Shown: positions 8,822 through 19,674, numbered from the stretch's first letter. The stretch: DNA of 64,000 bases from Salinispora pacifica CNR114 (GCF_000514775.1 NZ_AZWO01000005.1:62001-126000), one strand, 5' to 3'. The notes: generated by a model from the letters alone, not told the origin. Program-made: numbers and translations.

Positions 8822-10444
8822 ATGTCGGAGCGGATCGAGGGGCACGGCGGGGCGCTCGCGCTGGCGGCGCTGCGGGCACACGGGGTGCGGGAGATGTTCA
8901 CCCTCTCCGGAGGGCACGTCTTCCCGCTCTACGACGCCGCGCACCAGCTCGGGTTTCCGATCTATGACGTCCGGCACGAGCAGTCGGCGGTCTTCGCGGC
9001 CGAGGCGGTCGCAAAGCTGCAGCGCCGCCCCGGCCTCGCCGTACTGACCGCCGGACCGGGCGTCACCAACGGCATCTCCGGGTTGACCAGCTCCTTCTTC
9101 AACGCGTCACCGATCCTGGTGCTCGGTGGGCGAGCACCACAGTTTCGGTGGGGCGCGGGCAGTCTCCAGGAGCTGGATCACCTGCCGTTGGTTGCCCCGG
9201 TGACCAAGCACGCCGAGACGGTGTTGCGCCCCGAGGACATCCCCCGCGCGGTGGGTGCCGCGTTGACCACGGCGCTCACCCCGCATCGCGGCCCGGTCTT
9301 TGTGGACCTCCCCCTGGAGGTGGCCTTCTCGGTGGCCGATGCCGACCTGCCGGCCGTCGCTCCGATCGCCCCGATCGAGGCGGACCCGGCGGAGGTGGCG
9401 AAGGCCGCCGACCTGATCGCCCGGGGTCAGCGACCCGTGCTCATCGCCGGCTCCGACGTCTACGCCGGCGATGCCGTTGCCGCGCTGCGCGCGGCGGCCG
9501 AGGCCCTCACGGTGCCGGTCTTCACCAACGGCATGGGCCGGGGCGCGCTGCCGCCGGAGCACCCGCTCGCCTTCGCCAAGTCCCGCCGGGTGGCGTTGCA
9601 GCAGGCCGACGTGGTGGTGGTCGTCGGCACGCCGCTGGACTTCCGGCTCAACTTCGGCGACTTCGGCGCCGCGGCGGTGGTGCATGTCGTGGACGCGCCG
9701 GGTCAGCGTGCCGGGCACCGCCAGCCGGCGGCCGCACCCGCCGGCGACCTGCGACTGATTCTGTCCGCCTTCGCCGACCACCCCGGCGCCCGCAGCGACC
9801 ACACGGAGTGGGTCGCCGAGTTGCGGGCCGCCGAGGACGCCGCCCGCACCCGCGACGCCGCGGAGATGGCCGCGGAGACCGACCCGATCCGGCCCGCCCG
9901 GGTCTACGGCGAACTGCGCCGCGTGCTGGCCCGAGACGCGATCACCATTGGCGACGGCGGCGACTTCGTCTCGTACGCGGGGCGGTACCTGGAGCCCGCC
10001 CAGCCCGGCACCTGGCTCGACCCCGGTCCGTACGGCTGCCTCGGCACCGGGATGGGCTACGCCATGGGCGCGCGGGTCACCCATCCGGACCGGCAGATCT
10101 GCGTACTGATGGGGGACGGCGCGGCCGGCTTCTCCCTGCTGGATGTGGAGTCGTTGGTTCGGCAGCGGTTGCCGGTGGTGATCGTCGTCGGCAACAACGG
10201 CGTCTGGGGGCTGGAGAAGCATCCGATGCGGGCGCTGTACGGCTACGACGTGGCCGCCGACCTCCAGCCGGAGCTCCGTTACGACCAGGTGGTCCAGGCG
10301 CTGGGCGGTGCGGGCGAGACCGTGACGAGCGCCACCGACCTGGGGGCTGCGCTGCGGCGGGCCTTCGCGGCCGGCGTGCCGTATCTGGTCAACGTGGTTA
10401 CCGACCCGGCTGACGCGTACCCCCGGTCGTCGAATCTCGCCTGA
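8822..10444 (+). CDS. IlvG-like thiamine diphosphate enzyme (acetolactate synthase family)
   Basis: A 540-residue ThDP enzyme with the complete three-domain layout. The cofactor glutamate is E53 in VRHEQSAVFAAE, the domain-1 loop is LTAGPGVTNGISGL, and the ThDP/Mg motif runs from GDG 431-433 to NN 458-459. The C-terminus GLEKHPMRALYGYD...NVVTDP closely resembles what I recall of mycobacterial IlvG (Rv1820), hence the name. It is distinct from ilvB in this window and lacks a regulatory subunit gene. The true reaction may be acetolactate formation or another 2-oxoacid or hydroxyacyl-CoA reaction. Ribosome site GGGGAGCTGGTC precedes the ATG. Confidence 0.8.
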   Translation: MSERIEGHGGALALAALRAHGVREMFTLSGGHVFPLYDAAHQLGFPIYDVRHEQSAVFAAEAVAKLQRRPGLAVLTAGPGVTNGISGLTSSFFNASPILVLGGRAPQFRWGAGSLQELDHLPLVAPVTKHAETVLRPEDIPRAVGAALTTALTPHRGPVFVDLPLEVAFSVADADLPAVAPIAPIEADPAEVAKAADLIARGQRPVLIAGSDVYAGDAVAALRAAAEALTVPVFTNGMGRGALPPEHPLAFAKSRRVALQQADVVVVVGTPLDFRLNFGDFGAAAVVHVVDAPGQRAGHRQPAAAPAGDLRLILSAFADHPGARSDHTEWVAELRAAEDAARTRDAAEMAAETDPIRPARVYGELRRVLARDAITIGDGGDFVSYAGRYLEPAQPGTWLDPGPYGCLGTGMGYAMGARVTHPDRQICVLMGDGAAGFSLLDVESLVRQRLPVVIVVGNNGVWGLEKHPMRALYGYDVAADLQPELRYDQVVQALGGAGETVTSATDLGAALRRAFAAGVPYLVNVVTDPADAYPRSSNLA

Positions 10445-10450
10445 GACGGG

Positions 10451-10858
10451 TCAGGCGTCGGGTCGCTTCTGCTCACCGTCCCGGCGGCGCAGATCGTCCT
10501 CCCGGCGGCGCAGGTCCTCCTCCCAGCGGCGGAAGAGCTCCCGGTCGGCCTGGCTCTGGGTGCGTTCCTCGACCGAACGGAGAAACTCAGGGTCGTCGTC
10601 CGGGGCGACCGGGCGGCGCCGGCGCCCGGTGAGACCGTTGCCGGCCGGCCGGCCGGCTCCGGGCTGACCGACTCTGGTCTCCCGGCCGGCGACGAACCAG
10701 GCGATCGAGCCGACCAGCGGGAAGAAGAGGATGACCAGCACCCAGGCGATCCGGGGCAGGGCGCGGATGTCGCCCTCCTCGGCCGAGAGACAGCTGATCA
10801 ACGCGACGACGGCGAGGACGACCTGCGCGAGGAAGAGGAGAACGTACAGCCGAGCCAT
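10451..10858 (-). CDS. PLD nuclease N-terminal (PLDc_N) domain membrane protein
   Basis: A 135-residue protein. Two membrane helices (about 3-24 and 34-57) contain the PLDc_N pattern IAWVLVILFFPLVGSIAWFVAGR. A disordered linker follows, then a highly charged helix RRWEEDLRRREDDLRRRD at the C-terminus that may form a coiled coil. Members of this family are small membrane anchors of unknown role and have no nuclease domain. The stop codon is only 6 bp from that of the IlvG-like gene (convergent). No strong ribosome site precedes the ATG. Confidence 0.75.
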   Translation of the reverse strand: MARLYVLLFLAQVVLAVVALISCLSAEEGDIRALPRIAWVLVILFFPLVGSIAWFVAGRETRVGQPGAGRPAGNGLTGRRRRPVAPDDDPEFLRSVEERTQSQADRELFRRWEEDLRRREDDLRRRDGEQKRPDA

Positions 10859-10914
10859 GACACCATCATGACGTACCCGTGGTTGTTGCCGCACCCCGCG
10901 GCGGGCGCGACATT

Positions 10915-10920
10915 TACACT
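10915..10920 (+). promoter_or_regulatory. Possible -10 box of a leaderless gene
   Basis: TACACT fits the actinobacterial -10 pattern TANNNT and ends 8 bp before the ATG at 10929, so the transcript could start at the start codon itself. The absence of any ribosome-binding sequence upstream agrees. No clear -35 is seen. Confidence 0.4.
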
Positions 10921-10928
10921 CCGTGATC

Positions 10929-11336
10929 ATGGAGCAGCGGTTGACGGCCGAGGAGCGGCTGACCCTCAAGACGGGCGCCTTCGGCGCGGTCGTCCTCGTG
11001 TCAAATGTGGAGCCCGGTGTGCTGGCGCTGGTTCGGGAGAGCTTCGCCGCCTCCGCCGCGCTGGCTGACTCCAGTGGGATGGTCAAGGCGGTGCTGACCA
11101 GTGGTCCCCTGCCTCGACTGCCGCGCGATTCGGAGCTCGAGATCGAGTCTGTGGTGCTGCCGGCGCTGACCCGGGCGGTGGCGATCCTGCGGGAGAAGTC
11201 GCCGCAGGACGTGCGGACCTACCAGGAGGTGGTGTTGGCCGCCGCCGACCAGGCGGCCGGGGCCCACCGGGGGGTCACCCCGCGGGAGACAGCGATGATC
11301 GAGCGCATTCGGGGTGCGCTGGTGGAGCCGGCCTGA
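10929..11336 (+). CDS. Conserved hypothetical protein, 135 aa
   Basis: MEQRLTAEERLTLKTGAFGAV... is mostly alpha-helical with no membrane segment, signal peptide or catalytic motif that I recognise. Short conserved-looking stretches are SFAASAALADSSGMVKAVL and REKSPQDVRTYQEVVLAAADQAAGAH. It lies 180 bp upstream of etfB in the same direction and could be read with it. A GTG at 10923 (MI extension) is an alternative start. Function unknown. Confidence 0.6.
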   Translation: MEQRLTAEERLTLKTGAFGAVVLVSNVEPGVLALVRESFAASAALADSSGMVKAVLTSGPLPRLPRDSELEIESVVLPALTRAVAILREKSPQDVRTYQEVVLAAADQAAGAHRGVTPRETAMIERIRGALVEPA

Positions 11337-11516
11337 GTCACCCCGGTGAGCTGTGTCACCATACGGGCCCCGGAGGCGGAAGCTACTTGTGGGTAACATG
11401 GCGTCGTGGGCAACCGCACAGCGTCCGCGGTTGACCGCACGTTGAGTTACGCGGGAGGCTGCGCCCCATACCGGGCGAGCGAATCGCATCAACCACAGGA
11501 GGGTCGTCGAAGCGCG

Positions 11517-12296
11517 ATGAATATCGTCGTACTCGTCAAGCAGGTGCCCGATTCGGGCGCGGACCGCAACCTGCGTACTGACGACAACACCGTCGACCGC
11601 GGTTCGGCGAACAACGTCATCAACGAGATGGACGAGTACGCCATCGAGGAGGCGTTGAAGATCAAGGAGGCGCACGGCGGCGAGGTCACCCTCCTGACCA
11701 TGGGGCCCGACCAGGCGACCGAGTCGATCCGCAAGGCGCTCTCCATGGGGCCGGACAAGGCCGTACACGTCCTGGACGACGCCCTGGCCGGGTCCTGCGC
11801 GGTGACCACCGCCAAGGTGCTCAGCGCCGCGCTCGGGCAGCTGAACGCCGATCTGGTGCTCTGTGGTGCCGAGTCCACCGACGGCCGGGTCCAGGTCCTA
11901 CCGCACATGATCGCCGAGCGGCTCGGCGTCGCCGCGCTGACCGGCGCCCGGAAGCTCACCGTCGACGGCGGCACGCTCACCATCGAGCGGCAGACCGAGG
12001 AGGGCTACGAGGTGATCACCGCCGAGACGCCCGCCGTGGTCTCCGTCTGGGACACCATCAACGAGCCGCGCTACCCCTCTTTCAAGGGCATCATGGCCGC
12101 CAAGAAGAAGCCGGTGCAGACCCTGCCCCTGGCCGACCTCGGTGTCGCCCCGGCCGAGGTGGGCCACGCCGGCGCGACCAGCGCCGTGCTGGAGCACAGC
12201 AAGCGCCCGCCGCGCTCCAGCGGCACGAAGGTCACCGACGAGGGCGCCGGCGGCACGCAGCTGGTCGAGTTCCTCGCCACCGAGAAGTTCGTGTGA
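11517..12296 (+). CDS. etfB: Electron transfer flavoprotein beta subunit
   Basis: A 259-residue ETF beta subunit (FixA type). It carries the N-terminal VVLVKQVPDSG, the central MDEYAIEEALKIKE and the AMP-site segment LVLCGAESTDGRVQVLPHMIAERLG. With EtfA it accepts electrons from acyl-CoA dehydrogenases and passes them to the respiratory chain. AGGAGGG lies 13 bp before the ATG, a long spacing, but no nearer start fits. etfA follows after 14 bp, forming an operon closed by a strong hairpin. Confidence 0.96.
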   Translation: MNIVVLVKQVPDSGADRNLRTDDNTVDRGSANNVINEMDEYAIEEALKIKEAHGGEVTLLTMGPDQATESIRKALSMGPDKAVHVLDDALAGSCAVTTAKVLSAALGQLNADLVLCGAESTDGRVQVLPHMIAERLGVAALTGARKLTVDGGTLTIERQTEEGYEVITAETPAVVSVWDTINEPRYPSFKGIMAAKKKPVQTLPLADLGVAPAEVGHAGATSAVLEHSKRPPRSSGTKVTDEGAGGTQLVEFLATEKFV

Positions 12297-12310
12297 GAGC
12301 AGGTCTGGAC

Positions 12311-13270
12311 ATGTCTGAGGTTCTCGTCGTCGTCGAAGCCACCCAGGAGTTCGGCGTCAAGAAGGTCACCCTGGAGATGCTCACCCTCGCCCGTGGCCTG
12401 GGTACGCCGAGCGCGGTCGTGCTCGGCGGCCCCGGCGCAGCCGAGGCGCTGAGCGCGAAGCTGGGTGAGTACGGGGCAGCGAAGATCTACGCCGCCGAGA
12501 GCGCGGAGATCGACGGCTACCTGGTCGCGCCCAAGGCCACCGTCCTGGCCGAGTTGGTTACGCGGGTGCAGCCCGCCGCCGTGCTGCTCGCCTCCGCCCA
12601 GGAGGGCAAGGAGATCGCCGCTCGGCTCGCGGTGAAGCTCGACAACGGCATCCTGACCGACGTGGTCGGGCTGGACGCCGACGGCACCGCGACGCAGGTC
12701 GTCTTCGCCGGCTCCACCATCGTGAAGTCCAAGGTCACCCGTGGCCTGCCGCTGGTCACCGTTCGGCCGAACTCGGTCACCCCGGAACCGGCCGCGGCCA
12801 CCCCGGCCGTCGAGCAGCTCACCGTCTCGGTCCCGGCCGCCGACAAGCTCGCCCGGGTCGTCAACCGGGTCGCCGAGCAGAAGGGCAGCCGTCCGGAGCT
12901 GACCGAGGCGTCGGTCGTCGTCTCCGGCGGCCGTGGGGTCGGCACCGCCGACAACTTCAAGCTCGTCGAGGAGCTGGCGGACCTGCTCGGTGGCGCCGTC
13001 GGCGCATCCCGCGCCGCCGTCGACTCGGGCTACTACCCGCACCAGTTCCAGGTGGGTCAGACCGGCAAGACGGTCTCCCCGCAGCTCTACATCGCGCTCG
13101 GTATCTCCGGCGCGATCCAGCACCGGGCCGGCATGCAGACCTCAAAGACGATCATCGCGGTCAACAAGGACGGTGAGGCGCCGATCTTCGAACTCGCCGA
13201 CTTCGGCGTGGTGGGCGACCTGTTCAAGGTCGTACCGCAGACCGCCGAGGAGATCCGCAAGCGCCGGTGA
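12311..13270 (+). CDS. etfA: Electron transfer flavoprotein alpha subunit
   Basis: A 319-residue ETF alpha subunit (FixB type). The C-terminal FAD domain is intact: [53 protein letters not shown] and [21 protein letters not shown]. The N-terminal domain pairs with EtfB. It forms the FAD-binding half of the heterodimer that links acyl-CoA or amine dehydrogenases to ETF-quinone oxidoreductase or other acceptors. ATG at 12311 is preceded by GCAGGTCTGGAC, a modest ribosome site. Confidence 0.97.
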   Translation: MSEVLVVVEATQEFGVKKVTLEMLTLARGLGTPSAVVLGGPGAAEALSAKLGEYGAAKIYAAESAEIDGYLVAPKATVLAELVTRVQPAAVLLASAQEGKEIAARLAVKLDNGILTDVVGLDADGTATQVVFAGSTIVKSKVTRGLPLVTVRPNSVTPEPAAATPAVEQLTVSVPAADKLARVVNRVAEQKGSRPELTEASVVVSGGRGVGTADNFKLVEELADLLGGAVGASRAAVDSGYYPHQFQVGQTGKTVSPQLYIALGISGAIQHRAGMQTSKTIIAVNKDGEAPIFELADFGVVGDLFKVVPQTAEEIRKRR

Positions 13271-13285
13271 GCTGACTTGTCGTCC

Positions 13286-13329
13286 ACGACCAGCGCCGGG
13301 AGCCCCACGAGGTTCCCGGCGCTGGTCGT
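13286..13329 (+). terminator. Terminator of etfBA
   Basis: A perfect 16-bp inverted repeat (13286-13301 with 13314-13329, 12-nt loop) starts 16 bp after the etfA stop. It has no T tract, which is common for actinobacterial terminators. Confidence 0.8.
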
Positions 13330-13421
13330 ATCGGCGTCCACGCACCGCCGCCCCGTCAACCTGCGAGGATGGCCTGCGTGCCCGTACGCACCCCGGCCGA
13401 GGCAGGGAACGAGGAGCGCGG

Positions 13422-16130
13422 ATGCCGAGGACGCCCGACCGGGGTCACCACGCGTTGGCCCTGCCCGAGGTCGTGCTGCTGCTTGAGACCGACACCGAGC
13501 GCGGCCTGAGTGACGCGGCGGCGGCCGACCGCCGGGAGCGCTTCGGGGCCAACGTCCTGCCGGCCGCCCGTCGCGGCGGCCTGCTCCGCCGGCTGCTCCG
13601 CCAGTTCCAGAACCCCCTCGTGTACGTGTTGGTGGGTGCCGGCCTGGTCACGCTGTTGCTCGCCGAGTACGTCGACTCGGTCGTGATCTTCGGTGTGGTC
13701 CTGGTCAACGCCCTGGTCGGGTTCCTGCAGGAGTCCAGGGCGGAGGCCGCGCTGGACGCGTTGCGGTCGATGGTGCGGACCGAGACCCGGGTGGTCCGGG
13801 ATGGCCAACCGCGGCGGGTGCCGTCGGCGGAGGTCGTCCCCGGGGACCTGGTGCTGGTCGAGGCGGGGGAGAAGGTCCCCGCTGACCTGCGCCTGGCCCG
13901 GGCCGACGAGGTCAGGGTCGATGAGTCGGCCCTGACCGGTGAGTCACAGCCCGTCCGCAAGGACGAGGTCGTCGTCCCGGACGGGACGCCGGTGGCCGAT
14001 CGTCGGAACCTGCTCTACTCCGGAACGCTTGTCACCGGCGGCTCGGCGGCCGGTCTGGTCACGGCCACCGGTGCCGAGACGGAGCTGGGTCGGATTCATC
14101 GCCTGATCGGCAGCGCCCAGGTGCTGGACACCCCGCTCACGACCAAACTGGCCCGATTCAGCCGGCTGCTCACCGTCGTGATCCTGGTGCTCGCCGGGGT
14201 GGCCTTCGGAGTCGGCATCCTCCGGGGGGAGAGCGGCAGTGAGATGTTCACCGCCGCCGTGGCGTTGGCGGTGGGGGCCATTCCCGAAGGGCTGCCGGCG
14301 GCGGTGACGATCACGCTGGCGATCGGGGTGGGGCGGATGGCCCGCCGGCGAGCGGTGATCCGGCGACTGCCGGCGGTGGAGACGCTGGGCAGCACGACGG
14401 TGATCTGTACGGACAAGACCGGCACCCTGACCGAGAACCAGATGACGGTACGGGCGCTCTGGACAGTCGCCGGCCGGTATGAGGTCACCGGCAGCGGATA
14501 CCGGCCAGCCGGTGAGCTCCGGGGGCTCGACGGCGAGGCCGCCCGGATCTCCGATGCCGGGGCGCTGCGCTGGTCGCTGCTCGCCGGGGTGGCCTGCAAC
14601 GACGCTCGGCTGGTCGAGCGGGACGAGGAGTACGTGGTGCTCGGCGACCCGACCGAGGGCGCGATGCTGGTGGTGGCGGCCAAGGGTGGCCTGTGGGCCG
14701 CGGCGGTGGCCGAGGAGTTGCCCCGGGTCGCGTCGATCCCGTTCACCTCGGAGCGGCGGTTCATGGCGACCCTGCACGATGTTCGGGACGGCGGACGGGT
14801 GGTGCTGGTCAAGGGCGCGGTCGAGCGGCTGGTGGAGTGGAGCGTCGGGGCGCTGGACGAGCAGGGGCAACCGGTGCCACTGGACCGGGAGGAGGTGCTG
14901 GCCGCCGCCGGAGCGCTCGCCGGCGAGGGGCTGCGGGTGCTGGCCACGGCGCAGGTGCGGCTGGACGGCGCGGCCGAGTTGGCGGAGCAGGAGTTACCCG
15001 GCAGCCTGGTCTTCACCGGTCTGCACGCCATGCTTGATCCGCCCCGGGCCGCGGTCGCCGATGCGATCGCGGCCAGCCAGCGAGCCGGAATCTCGGTAAA
15101 GATGATCACCGGCGACCACCAGAGCACCGCGCGCGCCATCGCCGGTCGCCTCGGACTGCTGGCCGCGGAGCCGGGGCCCGGCGCGGTGCTCTCCGGTACC
15201 GACCTGGCGCGGCTCTCGCCCGCCGACAGCCCGGCGGCGGTGGACCGGGCGGCGGTCTTCGCCCGGGTGTCGCCGGAGCAGAAGCTGCGGCTGGTGGAGG
15301 CGTTGCAGGCCGATGGGCAGGTGGTGGCCATGACGGGGGACGGCGTGAACGACGCGCCGGCCCTGCGGCAGGCCGACATCGGGGTGGCGATGGGACGCAG
15401 CGGCACCGAGGTGGCGAAGGAGGCGTCGGACATCATCCTCACCGATGACGACTTCACCACGATCGAGGCGGCCGTCGAGGAGGGGCGGGGCGTCTTCGCC
15501 AACCTCACCAAGTTCATCACCTGGACCCTGCCCACCAACGCGGCCGAGGGCATGCTGGTCCTCGTCGCCATCGTGCTCGGCACCGCGTTGCCCATCCTGC
15601 CCAGCCAGATCCTCTGGATCAACATGACCTCGGCGGTGCTGCTCGGGCTGACGCTCGCGTTCGAGCCGAAGGAGGGCGGGATCATGTCCCGGCCGCCCCG
15701 GGATCCGGCCCAGCCGCTGCTGACCGGCGCTCTGGTGGTGCGGATTCTGCTCGTCTCCGCACTGGTCGTGGCCGGTGCCTGGTGGGTGTTTGAGTGGGAG
15801 CGCAGCGGCGGCGCGGAACTGGCGCAGGCTCGTACCGCGGCGGTGAACCTCGTCGTCGCGGTGCAGGTCTTCTATCTGTTCAGCTGCCGGTCGTTGCGCC
15901 ACTCGGCGTGGCGGCTGGGGCTGTTCAGCAATCGCTGGCTGATCGGCGGGGTGCTGCTGCAGGCCCTCGGCCAGGTGGCGCTCACCTACCTGCCGGTGTT
16001 GAACACGTTGTTCCGGACGGCGCCCATCGGTCCCGGAACGTGGCTGCGGATCCTGGGCGTCGCCCTCGTGGCCGGTGCCGTCGTGGCACTCGACAAGCGG
16101 TTCGGCTGGTTCGGCCGCCGGCTCGGCTGA
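13422..16130 (+). CDS. Cation-transporting P-type ATPase (type II-like)
   Basis: A 902-residue pump. N-terminal cation_ATPase_N region; actuator motif LTGES (171-175); membrane motif PEGLP (288-292); phosphorylated aspartate D331 in DKTGTLT; hinge [12 protein letters not shown]; and about ten membrane segments, including a C-terminal bundle from about residue 700. PEGLP and the M6 segment [19 protein letters not shown] place it with the P2 ATPases (calcium, sodium/potassium or related ions), not heavy-metal pumps, which carry CPC. The ion cannot be fixed from sequence. ATG at 13422 follows GAGGAGCGCGG; the frame is open far upstream inside etfA, but that part is a shadow. Confidence 0.92.
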   Translation: MPRTPDRGHHALALPEVVLLLETDTERGLSDAAAADRRERFGANVLPAARRGGLLRRLLRQFQNPLVYVLVGAGLVTLLLAEYVDSVVIFGVVLVNALVGFLQESRAEAALDALRSMVRTETRVVRDGQPRRVPSAEVVPGDLVLVEAGEKVPADLRLARADEVRVDESALTGESQPVRKDEVVVPDGTPVADRRNLLYSGTLVTGGSAAGLVTATGAETELGRIHRLIGSAQVLDTPLTTKLARFSRLLTVVILVLAGVAFGVGILRGESGSEMFTAAVALAVGAIPEGLPAAVTITLAIGVGRMARRRAVIRRLPAVETLGSTTVICTDKTGTLTENQMTVRALWTVAGRYEVTGSGYRPAGELRGLDGEAARISDAGALRWSLLAGVACNDARLVERDEEYVVLGDPTEGAMLVVAAKGGLWAAAVAEELPRVASIPFTSERRFMATLHDVRDGGRVVLVKGAVERLVEWSVGALDEQGQPVPLDREEVLAAAGALAGEGLRVLATAQVRLDGAAELAEQELPGSLVFTGLHAMLDPPRAAVADAIAASQRAGISVKMITGDHQSTARAIAGRLGLLAAEPGPGAVLSGTDLARLSPADSPAAVDRAAVFARVSPEQKLRLVEALQADGQVVAMTGDGVNDAPALRQADIGVAMGRSGTEVAKEASDIILTDDDFTTIEAAVEEGRGVFANLTKFITWTLPTNAAEGMLVLVAIVLGTALPILPSQILWINMTSAVLLGLTLAFEPKEGGIMSRPPRDPAQPLLTGALVVRILLVSALVVAGAWWVFEWERSGGAELAQARTAAVNLVVAVQVFYLFSCRSLRHSAWRLGLFSNRWLIGGVLLQALGQVALTYLPVLNTLFRTAPIGPGTWLRILGVALVAGAVVALDKRFGWFGRRLG

Positions 16131-16221
16131 GCCGAGCTGGCGTGCCCACGCGGTGCGACTCTTCCCTCGGGAAGCCCGCCGGCTTCCGGCTGACGCCGAT
16201 TCGGTCGTTAGGCTGGCCCTG

Positions 16222-17397
16222 ATGGCTTATCTGGATCATGCGGCGACCACTCCGATGCTCGACGTGGCGTTGGAGGCGTACGTCGCCACCGCTCGCGAGG
16301 TCGGCAACGCCTCCGCCCTGCACGGGGCGGGCCGCCAGGCCCGCCGCCGCGTGGAGGAGTCGCGCGAGCGGGTGGCCGCCGCGTTGGGTGCCCGCCCCGC
16401 CGAAGTGATCTTCACCGGTGGTGGCACCGAGAGTGACAACCTCGCGGTCAAGGGCATTTTTTGGGCCCGCCGATCCGCCGATCCCCGGCGGACCCGGGTG
16501 GTGTCCAGCGCGGTGGAGCACCACGCGGTGCTCGACGCCGTCGACTGGCTGGCCGCGCAGGAGGGCGCCGAGGCGAGCTGGCTCCCGGTCGATGCCCTCG
16601 GCCGGGTCACCCCGCAGCGGCTGCGCGCCGAGTTGGCCACCGCCGCCGACCAGGTGGCGGTGATCACGACGATGTGGGCCAGTAACGAGGTGGGTACGGT
16701 CCAGCCGGTCGCCGAGTTGGCCGCGGTGGCCGCCGAGCACGGGGTGCCGCTGCACACCGACGCGGTCCAGGCGGTCGGTCAGGTGGCGGTGGACTTCGCC
16801 GCCAGTGGCGTCTCGGCGTTGACCGTGACCGGGCACAAGCTCGGCGGGCCGGCTGGGGTTGGTGCCCTGGTGCTCGCCCGGGACGTCGCGGTGACCCCGC
16901 TGCTGCACGGGGGTGGCCAGGAGCGGGATGTCCGCTCGGGGACCTTGGACACGGCCGGAATCGTCGCTTTCGCGGTCGCCCTGGAGACGGCGGTTCGACA
17001 CCAGCAGCAGTACGCGGCCCGGGTCGCCGCGCTCCGGGACGACCTCGTGACGCGGGTGCGGCAGGCGGTGCCGGAGGCGGTGCTCAACGGGGACCCGAAC
17101 GATCGCCTGCCCGGCAACGCGCACTTCTCCTTTCCCGGCTGTGCCGGCGATGCGCTGCTGCTCCTGCTCGACGCGCAGGGCATCGCCTGCTCCACCGGCT
17201 CGGCCTGCTCGGCGGGGGTCGCCCAGCCCAGTCATGTGCTGCTCGCGATGGGTGCCGACAGCGCTCGTGCCGGCTCCTCGCTACGCTTCACGCTCGGTCA
17301 CACCAGTACATCGGCGGAGGTTGACGCGCTGATCGCGGCCCTGCCGGAGGCGGTCGACCGGGCCCGGCGGGCCGGTGGCCTCCGCGCTTCGCGCTGA
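16222..17397 (+). CDS. Cysteine desulfurase (IscS/NifS-like)
   Basis: A 391-residue class V aminotransferase-fold enzyme. It shows the N-terminus YLDHAATTP, the EHHAV stacking His (about 100), D180 contacting the PLP nitrogen, PLP lysine K206 in VTGHKLGGP, and catalytic C329 in STGSACSAG. It transfers sulfur from cysteine to a persulfide; the next gene is mnmA, so supplying sulfur for tRNA 2-thiouridine is the likely main role, possibly with Fe-S assembly. The same iscS-mnmA pairing occurs in mycobacteria. Start ATG at 16222 has no strong ribosome site. Length is normal for the family. Confidence 0.93.
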   Translation: MAYLDHAATTPMLDVALEAYVATAREVGNASALHGAGRQARRRVEESRERVAAALGARPAEVIFTGGGTESDNLAVKGIFWARRSADPRRTRVVSSAVEHHAVLDAVDWLAAQEGAEASWLPVDALGRVTPQRLRAELATAADQVAVITTMWASNEVGTVQPVAELAAVAAEHGVPLHTDAVQAVGQVAVDFAASGVSALTVTGHKLGGPAGVGALVLARDVAVTPLLHGGGQERDVRSGTLDTAGIVAFAVALETAVRHQQQYAARVAALRDDLVTRVRQAVPEAVLNGDPNDRLPGNAHFSFPGCAGDALLLLLDAQGIACSTGSACSAGVAQPSHVLLAMGADSARAGSSLRFTLGHTSTSAEVDALIAALPEAVDRARRAGGLRASR

Positions 17398-17540
17398 CCC
17401 GTCGACGCCCGGCGGCAGTTAGCCGCTTCGCCGGCACCGTCGGCGGAGAGCGGGGCGCTGGGTTTGGGGGCGGCGGCCAGGGTGGTTACGCTCGTCCGGG
17501 CGCCACCGTGGTGCCGGACGGTGTGGGGAAGGTGGTCGGG

Positions 17541-18614
17541 GTGCGGGTGCTGGCGGCGATGTCGGGCGGCGTGGACTCCGCGGTCGCGGCGGCGCGGGCT
17601 GCCGAGGCGGGGCATGACGTGACCGGGGTGCACCTGGCGCTGGCCCGCAACCCGCAGACCTATCGCACCGGCGCCCGGGGCTGCTGCACGCTGGAGGACT
17701 CCCGGGACGCCCGGCGGGCCGCCGACGTGCTCGGCATCCCGTTCTATGTGTGGGACATGGCTGAGCGGTTCCAGGCCGACGTGGTGGACGACTTCGTCGC
17801 CGAGTACGCGGCCGGCCGTACCCCGAATCCCTGTCTTCGCTGCAACGAGAAGATCAAGTTTGCCGCGGTGCTGGACCGGGCCGTGGCCCTGGGCTTCGAC
17901 GCCGTCGTCACCGGCCACCACGCGCGGCTCGGCGCCGACGGGTTGCTGCGCCGTAGCGTCGATCTCGCCAAGGACCAGTCCTACGTGCTCGGCGTGCTCA
18001 CCCGCGAGCAGCTGAGCCGGTCGATGTTCCCGCTGGGGGATTCGACGAAGACGCAGGTCCGAGCGGAGGCGACCCGGCGCGGCCTGGCGGTGGCCGACAA
18101 GCCGGACTCGCACGACATCTGCTTCGTCGCCGACGGGGACACCCGTGGTTTCCTCGCCCAGCGACTCGGCACGGCGCCCGGCGATGTCGTTGACGATGCC
18201 ACCGGCGAGGTGGTGGGCCGGCACACCGGGGCATACGCCTACACCGTCGGGCAGCGGCGCGGGCTGCACCTGGACCGCCCGGCCCCGGACGGTCGCCCCC
18301 GCTACGTCCTGTCGATCACCCCGAAGACCAACACGGTGACGGTGGGCCCGGCCGAGGCGTTGGCGGTGTCCCAGGTGCAGGGGCGGCGTCCGGTGTGGAT
18401 CGGCGGGCCCCGGCCGGCCGATCCGGTCGAGTGTGAGGTGCAGTTGCGTGCGCACGGCAACGTGGTGTCGGCGACCGTGGCGGTGACCGGCGACGGGCTC
18501 CGGGCCGAGCTGCATCAGCCGGTCCGCGGGGTGGCGGCCGGCCAGGCGATCGTGGCTTACCGCCCGGACCCGGCGGGTGACATCGTGCTCGGCTCCGCCA
18601 CCATCGCGGCCTGA
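17541..18614 (+). CDS. mnmA: tRNA-specific 2-thiouridylase MnmA
   Basis: A 357-residue enzyme that adenylates and thiolates U34 of tRNA for Lys, Glu and Gln. PP-loop SGGVDS at 8-13, the family segment [26 protein letters not shown], catalytic cysteine in [31 protein letters not shown] with the second catalytic cysteine, and C-terminal beta-barrel domain. GTG at 17541 was chosen because it gives the family N-terminus [13 protein letters not shown] and follows GGAAGGTGG; the longer frame from 17508 adds 11 residues. It sits 143 bp after the cysteine desulfurase. Confidence 0.95.
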   Translation: MRVLAAMSGGVDSAVAAARAAEAGHDVTGVHLALARNPQTYRTGARGCCTLEDSRDARRAADVLGIPFYVWDMAERFQADVVDDFVAEYAAGRTPNPCLRCNEKIKFAAVLDRAVALGFDAVVTGHHARLGADGLLRRSVDLAKDQSYVLGVLTREQLSRSMFPLGDSTKTQVRAEATRRGLAVADKPDSHDICFVADGDTRGFLAQRLGTAPGDVVDDATGEVVGRHTGAYAYTVGQRRGLHLDRPAPDGRPRYVLSITPKTNTVTVGPAEALAVSQVQGRRPVWIGGPRPADPVECEVQLRAHGNVVSATVAVTGDGLRAELHQPVRGVAAGQAIVAYRPDPAGDIVLGSATIAA

Positions 18615-18666
18615 CCCGCCCGGGTGGCCCGGCGGCGGTCGTCCGCGAATCGGATAGTCTTCGACC

Positions 18667-19674
18667 GTGAGTGATCAGCCGTGGCCGTGGCCCGCGGGTG
18701 CGGCGACCGGTGTCGGGTCGCTGCCCGGCACCGACATCGCGGAGGCCCAGCGGATCGTCCTCGGTGAGCTGCCCCTCCTTCCCCACCTGCCCGAGTTGCC
18801 CGCCCGTGGCCCGGGCGCGGAGCTGATCGGCCGGACCGCCGGGTTGCTGGTGGAGCTGCCGGTCGAGCTCTACGCTGCCCGGTGGCGCGTCGCCTCCCGC
18901 CCGGGCCGGGACCGGCGCCGGGCCCGGGACCTGATGGAGCGGGATCTGGACCAACTCGCCGCGCAGGCCGAGGCGTACGCCGGGCCGGTCAAGGTCCAGG
19001 TCGCCGGGCCGCTGACCCTGGCCGCGGCGGTGGAGCTGCCGGTGGGCGGCCGGTTGGTACGCGATCCCGGCGCGGTGCGGGACCTGGTCGGCTCCCTGGC
19101 CGAGGGGGTACGGGAACACGTCGCGGCCGTCACGCGTCGGCTACCGCGGGCCTCGGTGCTGCTGCAGCTGGACGAGCCGTCGTTGCCGGCGGTGCTCGCC
19201 GGTCGGGTGCCGACCGAGAGCGGGTTCGGGACGTATCAGCCGGTGGAGCCGGGCCGGGCCCGCAGCCTGCTGCGCGAGGTCGTCGTCGCCGCCGACGTAC
19301 CGGTCGTGGTGCACTGCTGCGCCCCGGACGTGCCGCTGGAGTTGATTCGGGAGGTCGGCGCGGTTGGTGCGGCCCTCGATCTCGACCTGGTCACCGACCT
19401 GGATCCGCTGGGTGAGGCGATCGACGCCGGGCTGGGCCTCCTGGCCGGTGCCGTGCCCACGCGACCGGCGTCGGCCGGCGACGCACCGACGTCGGCGCAG
19501 GTCGCCGAGCGGGTCCGCCGGCTCTGGGACCGCCTCGGGTTCCCCCGTCGGCAGCTCGCCGAGCAGGTTGTCGTCACGCCGGCCTGTGGGTTGGCGAACG
19601 CCACCGGAGGGCACACCCGAGCGGTCCTCGCCGCCTGCCGGGACGCGGGACGGCGGTTGAGCGAGCAGGGGTGA
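18667..19674 (+). CDS. MetE-like/UROD-fold protein (annotated methionine synthase in actinobacteria)
   Basis: A 335-residue protein with the fold of the C-terminal half of cobalamin-independent methionine synthase: N-terminus GAATGVGSLPGTDIAEAQRIVLGELP, VQVAGPLTLAAAVEL, LLQLDEPSLPAVL, VVHCCAPDVPLELI and the zinc-ligand-like VVTPACGLAN. It is less than half the length of MetE, so it cannot carry out the normal MetE reaction alone; a methyltransferase or scaffold role is possible. The same gene precedes ligA in mycobacteria (Rv3015c). A GTG start at 18667 fits. Confidence 0.7.
   Translation: MSDQPWPWPAGAATGVGSLPGTDIAEAQRIVLGELPLLPHLPELPARGPGAELIGRTAGLLVELPVELYAARWRVASRPGRDRRRARDLMERDLDQLAAQAEAYAGPVKVQVAGPLTLAAAVELPVGGRLVRDPGAVRDLVGSLAEGVREHVAAVTRRLPRASVLLQLDEPSLPAVLAGRVPTESGFGTYQPVEPGRARSLLREVVVAADVPVVVHCCAPDVPLELIREVGAVGAALDLDLVTDLDPLGEAIDAGLGLLAGAVPTRPASAGDAPTSAQVAERVRRLWDRLGFPRRQLAEQVVVTPACGLANATGGHTRAVLAACRDAGRRLSEQG

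Noticed and set aside
12933..13421. N-terminal extension of the P-type ATPase frame into etfA
   Set aside because: The extra 163 residues are Ser/Arg/Thr-rich shadow sequence. A good ribosome site precedes the ATG at 13422, where the family-like N-terminus begins.
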